Positions 1 to 4,821 of a stretch of DNA of 6,329 bases are shown in pieces. Where the stretch lies: contig JAITNU010000187.1 in assembly GCA_031290325.1 (NCBI GenBank), positions 1 through 6,329 of the forward strand. The letters are read 5' to 3'. The position numbers and the translations under genes were made by a program. Numbering within the stretch: the first letter of the stretch is position 1; the number at the start of each line of letters is the position of its first letter. The DNA comes from Treponema sp. GTDB lineage: Bacteria; Spirochaetota; Spirochaetia; Treponematales; Breznakiellaceae. Below the pieces are notes generated by a model, which worked only from the letters and a program-made list of their open reading frames with translations, ran no database searches and was not told where the DNA came from.

Positions 1-315
1 GATAATGACAAGAATTACGCTCACAAGGAAGCTTATTATCACACGGTGATTCTGACCCTGCTCTGGGCGTGTGGTCTTCACGTTCACGCCGAGGAGTACA
101 CCAACCGGGGTATGTCTGATCTGGTGCTTAACTATCGCGGCGATGTCTGGGTGATCGAGTTAAAAAGAGCGTCTCCCAAAGTCTCTTTGAAACAGATTAA
201 AAACAAGGGTTACGCGGACAAATACGCTGCCGCGCCGTATCTCGCGCTGGTAGGCATTGAGATCGACATTGAACAGCGGAACCTGAAAGCCTGGAAGGTG
301 GAAAAAGTGAAGTGA
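1..315 (+). CDS. C-terminal part of a PDDEXK_9-type (AAA-ATPase associated) protein, 5' end outside window
   Basis: The frame is open from base 1 to the TGA at 313-315, giving the last 104 residues of a longer protein, so the GTG at 46 is not a real start. The fragment looks like the PD-(D/E)XK nuclease domain (PDDEXK_9, DUF1703) found at the C-terminus of large AAA-ATPase-like proteins common in gut bacteria and spirochaetes. In the visible part, GMSDLVL (37-43, Asp40) and VIELK (51-55, Glu53 and Lys55) form the D-x(n)-ExK core. The following QIKNKGYADKY (65-75) is the usual helix with a conserved Gln. The end, LVGIEID then RNLKAWKVEKV, is the typical closing strand pair. Family members usually have an N-terminal P-loop domain, which would lie upstream. 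The biological role of this family is poorly defined; a DNA-cleaving or defence-like role is only inferred from the fold. It is not obviously linked to the sugar operon. Confidence 0.8.
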   Translation, partial: DNDKNYAHKEAYYHTVILTLLWACGLHVHAEEYTNRGMSDLVLNYRGDVWVIELKRASPKVSLKQIKNKGYADKYAAAPYLALVGIEIDIEQRNLKAWKVEKVK

Positions 316-332
316 GGGCCCAGCGAGAGCAA

Positions 333-375
333 GGAGCAGGTACATCACCGCGCTGCTCCGATTCAAATTTTTAAA
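333..375 (+). terminator. possible weak intrinsic terminator after the PDDEXK_9 gene
   Basis: GGAGCAG (333-339) and CTGCTCC (353-359) form a perfect 7-bp G/C-rich stem with a 13-nt loop, 17 bases after the stop codon. The run of T behind it is short and delayed (ATTTTT near 367-372) and is followed by A residues, so termination strength is doubtful. Confidence 0.4.
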
Positions 376-437
376 AAAAATCATCAAACCGGTTGAAAGC
401 ATCGAAGGGATCGCCCTTTGTCAGGATAATAACACAG

Positions 438-590
438 TTAAACATATTTATTACTATCGATATGTAATGCCGGAGATAAAAACGTAACCTGTATGTCTTC
501 TTCCCCCAATTCCCGTTTAATCTCCGGCAATACTTTTTCAAGTTCCGGTTTAAAAATACCACATGCTACTATATAATTTTCTCTTTTTAT
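438..590 (-). pseudogene. possible DUF1638-like gene fragment, no start codon
   Basis: On the - strand the frame from 590 to the TAA at 440-438 reads as protein-like sequence: IVACGIFKPELEKVLPEI, then a charged helix, then VTFLSPALHIDSNKYV. The pattern of an early ACG(I/V) strand, a helix of about 20 residues, and a strand ending in L..ALH.D resembles the start of DUF1638 proteins, which often sit near corrinoid and methyltransferase genes. That match is from memory and is weak. The frame has a stop (593-591) immediately before an ATA codon where a start would be expected. It ends after about 50 residues, whereas the family is much longer. A second frame (430-371) reads TKGDPFDAFNRFDDFF and may be a further shifted piece. 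I read the region as a decayed gene lying downstream of the truncated flavin reductase on the same strand. Confidence 0.35.
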
Positions 591-605
591 TTATATACAT
601 TGAAT

Positions 606-842
606 TCATTCTGCAATGCCAATGCCGCTTCTTTTAGCGGTAAAATCATCTTTAAGAACGCAACGGTTGTCTTTAACACAGGACAGGCAGCCAGAACAGC
701 CGTTTATGGTTTTTCCAGCAAGGGTTACTATTTCGTAATCAAACCCCGTTTCTTTCAAAATGGCCGCTACTGTTTGATTAACAATTCCATTGTTTCGTCC
801 ACTTGCGCTAATCCCTAAAATGGTGACATTTCTTCTTTCCAT
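606..842 (-). pseudogene. truncated flavodoxin-fold NAD(P)H/FMN reductase
   Basis: The - strand ORF of 78 residues starts at ATG 842 behind a textbook AGGAGG (855-850, 7 nt spacing). Residues 5-16 (NVTILGISASGR) form the first strand and FMN phosphate-binding loop of the NADPH-dependent FMN reductase / flavodoxin-fold family. Residues 36-42 are the second strand. Residues 48-66 contain the family's Cys cluster, C49, C52, C55 and C61, ending in CVLKDD. Family members are about 180-220 residues long and continue from this point with the flavin-contacting 'adaI.FGSP.Y' region. Here the sequence instead runs into FTAKRSGIGIAE and stops, so well over half of the protein is missing. The promoter and ribosome-binding site are intact, so a short peptide may still be made, but it could not be a functional flavoprotein. 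A deletion junction near 640 is the likely cause. Confidence 0.7.
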
Positions 843-894
843 AATTGCTCCTCCTAAAAAGCATTTAAATAGTCTATATTTACCACCTAATAGT

Positions 895-922
895 ATTATA
901 CTATCTAAACTAAAAATGTCAA
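895..922 (-). promoter_or_regulatory. consensus sigma-70 promoter for the truncated flavin reductase
   Basis: Read on the - strand, TTGACA (922-917) and TATAAT (900-895) are separated by 16 bases; both hexamers are perfect. Transcription would start near 888, about 45 bases before the ATG at 842. A 13-bp inverted repeat, TAGTAT-T-ATACTA (891-903), overlaps the -10 box and could be a MarR- or HxlR-type operator, which is common for this class of reductase; that part is inference. Confidence 0.65.
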
Positions 923-1100
923 GAAGTATTTTTTTGCCGCCACGGACCCGGACAGTCCGCGGGCTGCGCCGGGTAAGCTGGCCTTCCGCAGAAGGTCAAA
1001 TGCCCCGTACATTTTGCAGATAGACCATTGATAATCTCGCAGAGCTTTTTCGCGTTCTCCCGCGGACCGATAGGGAGGAACAGGAGGTATAGACGAAATT
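923..1100. other. gene-poor stretch between the divergent promoters, G+C-richer patch
   Basis: Between the two promoters lies a patch (about 930-1090) clearly richer in G and C than its surroundings. On the - strand one frame (about 1072-925) reads IGPRENAKKLCEIINGL followed by Cys- and Pro-rich sequence. Another frame (1105-905) gives a 66-residue ORF that starts KISSIPPVPPY. Neither has a Shine-Dalgarno sequence or a family I recognise. It may be a worn gene remnant with a frameshift, or non-coding DNA. I see no repeat, tRNA or insertion-sequence end in it. Confidence 0.3.
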
Positions 1101-1134
1101 TTCACTGGTGAATCACAATTTCACAAAATTTTGT
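1101..1134 (+). promoter_or_regulatory. operator-like half-site cluster upstream of the operon promoter
   Basis: Three copies of one 5-bp half-site occur in alternating orientation: TTCAC (1101-1105), GTGAA (1108-1112) and TTCAC (1120-1124). The perfect 12-bp palindrome ACAAAATTTTGT (1123-1134) then abuts the -35 box. Such symmetry just upstream of a promoter suits a dimeric regulator. The half-sites do not have the 6-bp spacing of a CRP site. The regulator is unknown, as no repressor or activator gene is in the window. Confidence 0.4.
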
Positions 1135-1166
1135 TTGACAACCGCAAATCCGTAGGATATTATAAT
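1135..1166 (+). promoter_or_regulatory. sigma-70-type promoter of the sugar-transport operon
   Basis: A perfect TTGACA -35 box (1135-1140) is followed after 17 bases by TATTAT (1158-1163, one mismatch). This overlaps a perfect TATAAT (1161-1166), which would have a 20-base spacer; the 17-base arrangement is preferred. Transcription should begin near 1170, leaving a leader of about 95 nt before the ATPase start at 1267. Confidence 0.7.
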
Positions 1167-1184
1167 GTATAGCTTAGTGTGGAC

Positions 1185-1253
1185 ATAAAAATAAAACCGG
1201 TTATATTGCTTAATATCCCTTAGGCGGGACAGATGGCGCACTTTTATTTTTAT
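1185..1253 (+). promoter_or_regulatory. structured 5' leader: 12-bp perfect inverted repeat ending at the RBS
   Basis: ATAAAAATAAAA (1185-1196) and TTTTATTTTTAT (1242-1253) are exact reverse complements enclosing 45 nt. Inside, ATATT (1203-1207) pairs with AATAT (1212-1216) around a GCTT loop, and CCC (1217-1219) can pair with GGG (1226-1228). The ribosome-binding site GGAAAGG (1255-1261) starts one base after the outer stem. This could be an RNA element that affects translation, or a DNA element. The stem is all A/T and low in complexity, so chance is possible. It matches no riboswitch consensus I know. Confidence 0.4.
1195..1202 (+). promoter_or_regulatory. possible LacI-family operator core (AACCGGTT)
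   Basis: AACCGGTT is an 8-bp palindrome with a central CG, the usual core of LacI/GalR operators. It lies about 25 bases after the predicted transcription start, where a repressor could block elongation. The same octamer also occurs at 387-394, away from any promoter I can see, so specificity is uncertain. Confidence 0.28.
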
Positions 1254-1266
1254 AGGAAAGGCGGTT

Positions 1267-2754
1267 ATGACTGTTGATTTAGTAAAGGCTGAACATATTT
1301 CCAAGTCCTTTTCTGGGGTTGCCGCCCTTCAGGATGTTGAATTCGATCTTCGGCCAGGCGAAGTTCATGCGCTGCTCGGCGAAAACGGCGCCGGTAAGTC
1401 GACGCTGATGAAGATCATCTCCGGGGTCTATACCCGGGACAGCGGGGATTTTTATGTTAACGGCAGTAAGATTACCCATGATTTAACGCCCCAGTCTGCC
1501 CAGGCTATGGGTATAGGGATCATTCACCAGGAACTAAACCTCTGCCCTCATCTGACGGTGGCGGAAAATATTTTCTTGAACCGTGAGTACACGATAGCAG
1601 GTGTTTTGAACAGCAAACGGCAGAATCAGGAAACGAAGAAATATCTTACTACCCTCAATCTTGACATAGATCCGGACATCACTATCAACAAACTGCCGGT
1701 TTCCAAACAGCAGATGGTGGAGATATGCAAGACCCTTTCCATGAACGCGAATATCATCATCATGGATGAGCCTACTTCGGCACTGACCGAAAAGGAAATT
1801 GAGGACCTTTTTAAGGTTATCACGATTCTCAAAAATGAAGGCCGGGGCATCATCTACATTTCCCACCGGATGGAGGAGCTTTCCAGGATTGCGGACCGGG
1901 TAACCATACTGCGGGACGGCAGGTATGTCAAAACTCTGAACTTCGCCGAAACAAGCCTGCCGGAAATTATCAGTTATATGGTAGGCCGTACACTGACCGA
2001 AAAATTCCCCCGCATCAAAGTTGAACAGGGAGAGAAAGTTTTGGAAGTAAAGCATCTGTCTTCTCCGTCCGGGGTAAAGGATGTTTCCTTCAATTTGTAT
2101 AAAGGGGAGATTCTTGCCTTTGCCGGCCTTATGGGTGCCGGTAGAACAGAACTGGTGAGGGCCGTATCCGGGGCGGACAAGAGTTCGGGCGAAATTATCC
2201 TGAACGGAAAACCGATAAAGGTGCAAACGCCTCGTGACGCCATACGGAACGGCTTGTTCTGCGCTCCCGAAGATCGCAAGCAGGACGGCCTCTGCGTAAA
2301 GATGACCCTGGCGGAAAATATTACCATGCCCAGTCTGGATAGTATCTCGAAGTTCGGGATCATCAGCCCCCGTCTGGAAGCGAAAAAATCCAATGAGATG
2401 GTTCAGCGTCTGAAAATAAAAACTCCCGGTATCGAACAATATGTACGCAACCTTTCAGGTGGCAATCAGCAGAAGGTGGTTGTGGGAAAATGGCTGATGC
2501 GGGACGCCCAGGTCGTTATCTTTGATGAACCTACCCGGGGCATAGACGTAGGATCCAAAATAGAGATTTACAACATCATGAATGAACTCAAGAAGAACGG
2601 CATCGGAGTCATGTTTGTATCATCGGAACTGCCCGAGGTACTGGGCATGTCGGATCGGATTCTGGTCATGTGCAACGGCAGGATAACCGGAGAACTCATA
2701 ACAAGAAATACGAATCAGGAAGAAATACTGCACTATGCGACGCAATACAATTAG
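1267..2754 (+). CDS. sugar ABC transporter, tandem-domain ATP-binding protein (RbsA/MglA type)
   Basis: This 495-residue protein is the energising subunit of a CUT2-family monosaccharide importer, with two ABC domains in one chain on the inner face of the membrane. Domain 1 has a complete Walker A GENGAGKST (38-46), Q-loop Gln88 (HQEL), a reduced signature LPVSKQQ (143-149), Walker B IIIMDEPTSAL (163-173, Asp167/Glu168) and switch His200 (ISHRMEE). Domain 2 (about 255-495) has GLMGAGRTEL (287-296), where Arg293 replaces the Walker Lys. It also has a canonical signature LSGGNQQK (396-403), Walker B VVIFDEPTRGID (416-427) and SSELPE (452-457), with Ser instead of the switch His. This asymmetry is normal for RbsA, MglA and XylG, and the length is normal for the family (about 500). 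The ATG at 1267 follows GGAAAGG with 5 nt spacing. It is the first gene of the operon; the permease RBS overlaps its stop codon. The substrate is not set by this subunit. Confidence 0.95.
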   Translation: MTVDLVKAEHISKSFSGVAALQDVEFDLRPGEVHALLGENGAGKSTLMKIISGVYTRDSGDFYVNGSKITHDLTPQSAQAMGIGIIHQELNLCPHLTVAENIFLNREYTIAGVLNSKRQNQETKKYLTTLNLDIDPDITINKLPVSKQQMVEICKTLSMNANIIIMDEPTSALTEKEIEDLFKVITILKNEGRGIIYISHRMEELSRIADRVTILRDGRYVKTLNFAETSLPEIISYMVGRTLTEKFPRIKVEQGEKVLEVKHLSSPSGVKDVSFNLYKGEILAFAGLMGAGRTELVRAVSGADKSSGEIILNGKPIKVQTPRDAIRNGLFCAPEDRKQDGLCVKMTLAENITMPSLDSISKFGIISPRLEAKKSNEMVQRLKIKTPGIEQYVRNLSGGNQQKVVVGKWLMRDAQVVIFDEPTRGIDVGSKIEIYNIMNELKKNGIGVMFVSSELPEVLGMSDRILVMCNGRITGELITRNTNQEEILHYATQYN

Positions 2755-2760
2755 GAGAGG
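2753..2760 (+). promoter_or_regulatory. RBS that fixes the permease start at GTG 2769
   Basis: AGGAGAGG overlaps the last bases of the ATPase stop codon (TAG, 2752-2754) and lies 8 bases before the GTG at 2769. The in-frame GTG at 2760-2762 overlaps the RBS itself, and the open frame back to 2670 lies inside the ATPase gene, so both can be set aside as starts. Confidence 0.75.
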
Positions 2761-2768
2761 TGATTTCA

Positions 2769-3734
2769 GTGGCAAACGAAAATGCCGTTAAAAAAATACC
2801 GATTAATTTGTCCCGGACCAATAAGCAACTGCTTTCAACGTTCAGCGGACTCCTCATCCTCATTATCGTTTTTACGGTTTTAAGTGAATACTTTTTCTCA
2901 CTAAACAACATCTTAACGGTGGCGACCCAGACTGCGGTTATCGCTATTATCGCTTTGGGCCAAACCTACGTGATGATCACCGCGGGAATCGATCTTTCCA
3001 TCGGCTCCAATATGGCTTTGGCGGGAATGATTACCGCCCTGTCCATAAAAGCGTCGGTTCCCTTGCCGCTGGCCATGCTCTTGGGTCTTTTAAGCGGCTC
3101 CCTCGTGGGGTTCATCAACGGTATATTCGTCTCCTACGGAAAACTGCCGCCTTTTATCGCGACACTGGGTACCATGACTGCGGTCCGGGGCGTCAGTCTT
3201 ACCCTTACGCAAGGTATTCCCATAAGCGGTCTTCCCAAAACATTTACCCGATGGGGTACGGATGCTACTCTGGGTATACCCAACCCGGTTATTATCATGG
3301 TCCTTCTGGTTTTAATTTTCGGTTTCATTCTGGCAAAGACAAAACTGGGCAGGCATGTGTACGCTGTAGGTAGCAACTTTGAGGCTGCCCGCCTTTCCGG
3401 GGTAAGCACCAGGAAAACGCTCATCACCGTGTATGTGTTTTCAGGATTGCTGGCGGCCTGTGCAGGGCTTATCATGGCGGCCCGCATTGTTTCCGCCCAG
3501 CCTGCGGCAGGCGACGGCTATGAGCTTGATGCGGTTGCCTCCTCGGTTATCGGCGGGACCAGCACTATGGGCGGCGAAGGTTCCATTGCAGGTACTTTCA
3601 TCGGCGCTTTCGTCATCGGCATACTGCGGAACGGCCTTAACCTAATAGGCGTATCGCCCTTTATTCAAAAAATAGTTATAGGCGCGGTCATCGTAGGATC
3701 GGTGTTCTTTGATAAGATAAAGCGCAGGGATTAA
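2769..3734 (+). CDS. sugar ABC transporter permease (RbsC type, BPD_transp_2)
   Basis: From GTG 2769 the protein has 321 residues, the usual length of RbsC-like permeases; two copies would form the membrane channel of the CUT2 importer. Hydrophobic stretches are visible at about 22-42, 52-72, 82-96, 101-121, 127-148, 172-190, 218-240, 254-266, 272-290 and 298-314. Family landmarks are GQTYVMITAGIDLSIGS (64-80), GKLPPFIATLGTM (124-136), the cytoplasmic coupling segment YAVGSNFEAARLSGV (198-212), which contacts the ATPase, and AAGDGYELDAVASSVIGG (246-263) followed by TSTMGGEGS. The last three cytoplasmic positions are RRD. A charged N-terminus of about 20 residues precedes the first membrane span. 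The gene is tightly coupled to the ATPase gene (14 bases apart) and ends 54 bases before the binding-protein gene. No frameshift or missing segment is seen. Confidence 0.93.
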   Translation: MANENAVKKIPINLSRTNKQLLSTFSGLLILIIVFTVLSEYFFSLNNILTVATQTAVIAIIALGQTYVMITAGIDLSIGSNMALAGMITALSIKASVPLPLAMLLGLLSGSLVGFINGIFVSYGKLPPFIATLGTMTAVRGVSLTLTQGIPISGLPKTFTRWGTDATLGIPNPVIIMVLLVLIFGFILAKTKLGRHVYAVGSNFEAARLSGVSTRKTLITVYVFSGLLAACAGLIMAARIVSAQPAAGDGYELDAVASSVIGGTSTMGGEGSIAGTFIGAFVIGILRNGLNLIGVSPFIQKIVIGAVIVGSVFFDKIKRRD

Positions 3735-3745
3735 TGTGTTCACTA

Positions 3746-3768
3746 CGATTCCCCGTCGGGGGGGATCG
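3746..3768 (+). other. G/C-rich intergenic hairpin between permease and binding protein
   Basis: CGATTCCCC (3746-3754) pairs with the GGGGGATCG (3760-3768) strand over 9 bp, including one T-G wobble, with a 5-base loop. It is followed by GAATTGATAGGAGG rather than a T-run, so it is not an intrinsic terminator. It sits 7 bases before the Shine-Dalgarno of the binding-protein gene. It may protect a processed mRNA 5' end and so raise binding-protein output relative to the membrane parts, as intergenic hairpins do in other ABC operons; that role is inferred. Confidence 0.55.
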
Positions 3769-3788
3769 AATTGATAGGAGGATTGAAA

Positions 3789-4742
3789 ATGAAAAGAAAC
3801 GTATTTTTCGTGGCAGTACTGCTGATCGCGTTGATCAGCGTATTACCGGTATGGGCCCGGGGTGGCAGCGACGCTGCTTCCAGCGGGAAAATCAAGGTGA
3901 TTTTCATCGCCATGGATTCCATGGATGAGCACTGGCTCAAGGTGAAGGCCGGAACAGAAGATAAGGCGAAAGAGTTAGGGAATGTCGAAATTTCCTTTAA
4001 TGCGCCTCAGGGAAAAGTTGATGCCAACTCCCAGCTTCAATTGGTAGAAGATGCCATTACCCGGAAGATGGATGTTATTCTGCTTGCTCCCTTGCACAGA
4101 GACGCCCTGGTTCCCGGTGTGGAGAAAGCCAAGGCCGCGGGCGTCAAAGTGGTCATCATTGACTCTGCCATCGGGACCTCAAACTACGATGCTTTCTTCT
4201 CCACCGATAACGGCGCTGCCGCCCGGCTTGCTGCGGACGAACTGGCAAAACTCATCGGTGAAACGGGGAAGATCGCCATTGTGAACGCCCAGGCCGGTTC
4301 CACTACTACCATGATCCGCGAGAACGACTTCAAAGATCAGATTGCCCAAAAATATCCCAACATCACCATCGTGGGAACCCAGTATTCCGATGGGGACAAG
4401 ACCAAGGCCCTCAATATCGCCACAGACTTCATGACTGCCAACCCGGATCTCGTGGGATTCTATGCCACCAATGAAGGGTCCACCGTCGGCACCGGTAACG
4501 CTATCGATCAGGCCGGCAAAGCCGGAGCCATCAAGTTTGTCGGCTTTGACTGGTCTGCGGATACCAAAGCGCTGATCGAAAAAGGCGTACTACAGGCTAC
4601 CATGGTACAGAATCCTTATCAGATGGGCTACCTTGGCGTTCAGGCCGCGGTTGATCTGGTAACTGGCAAGGCGCTGGCCACAAAAGATGCGGATACCGGC
4701 GTAACTGTCGCAACCACGACCAACAAAGATTCCATAAAGTAA
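3789..4742 (+). CDS. periplasmic monosaccharide-binding protein of the ABC importer (Peripla_BP_4)
   Basis: The ATG at 3789 follows AGGAGG (3776-3781) with 7 nt spacing; the in-frame TTG at 3771 lies before that RBS and is rejected. The product has 317 residues. Residues 1-23 are a signal peptide (KR, hydrophobic core 5-20, likely cleavage after VWA at 21-23), followed by a linker RGGSDAASSG typical of spirochaete exported proteins, with no lipobox Cys. The mature part is a two-lobe type I binding protein like RbsB. By alignment with E. coli RbsB from memory, Arg177 (MIREN), Asn228 (YATNEG), Phe253/Asp254 (VGFDWS) and Gln274 (TMVQNPYQ) match sugar-contacting residues. The RbsB Arg90 position is Ser126 (IIDSAIG), and the N-terminal NPFF motif is replaced by DEHW (46-49). 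The ligand is therefore probably a monosaccharide or polyol, but may not be ribose. It is the last gene before the terminator. Confidence 0.9.
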   Translation: MKRNVFFVAVLLIALISVLPVWARGGSDAASSGKIKVIFIAMDSMDEHWLKVKAGTEDKAKELGNVEISFNAPQGKVDANSQLQLVEDAITRKMDVILLAPLHRDALVPGVEKAKAAGVKVVIIDSAIGTSNYDAFFSTDNGAAARLAADELAKLIGETGKIAIVNAQAGSTTTMIRENDFKDQIAQKYPNITIVGTQYSDGDKTKALNIATDFMTANPDLVGFYATNEGSTVGTGNAIDQAGKAGAIKFVGFDWSADTKALIEKGVLQATMVQNPYQMGYLGVQAAVDLVTGKALATKDADTGVTVATTTNKDSIK

Positions 4743-4745
4743 GCG

Positions 4746-4766
4746 CTGCAAACAAGTTTTTTGCAG
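4746..4766 (+). other. small hairpin just after the binding-protein stop codon
   Basis: CTGCAAA (4746-4752) pairs with TTTGCAG (4760-4766) over 7 bp with a 7-base loop, 4 bases after the stop codon. No T-run follows directly. It precedes the main terminator and may act as an mRNA 3' stabiliser. Confidence 0.4.
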
Positions 4767-4778
4767 GTTGGTTTTACG

Positions 4779-4806
4779 GGGTGTCTTAGTAAAGGCACCC
4801 TTTTTT
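4779..4806 (+). terminator. intrinsic terminator after the binding-protein gene
   Basis: GGGTGTCTT (4779-4787) pairs with AAGGCACCC (4792-4800) over 9 bp (one T-G wobble) around a 4-base loop AGTA. Six T residues follow directly (4801-4806). This is a complete rho-independent terminator. It lies only 15 bases before the ROK kinase start, so the kinase must depend on read-through or its own start site. Confidence 0.85.
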
Positions 4807-4821
4807 ATAAAGTACTTATAA

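Noticed and set aside
1108..1124. CRP-like site (GTGA ... TCAC) before the operon promoter
   Set aside because: The two half-sites are 9 bases apart, whereas CRP sites need 6, and flanking bases do not match.
1534..2439. 301-residue ORF on the - strand inside the ATPase gene
   Set aside because: It lies wholly antisense to a gene with every ABC motif in place, shows no family features, and is a shadow of codon bias.
2670..2768. Upstream extension of the permease ORF to the ATG at 2670
   Set aside because: It would overlap the ATPase C-terminus by 85 bases; the GTG at 2769 has a good Shine-Dalgarno and gives the normal RbsC length.
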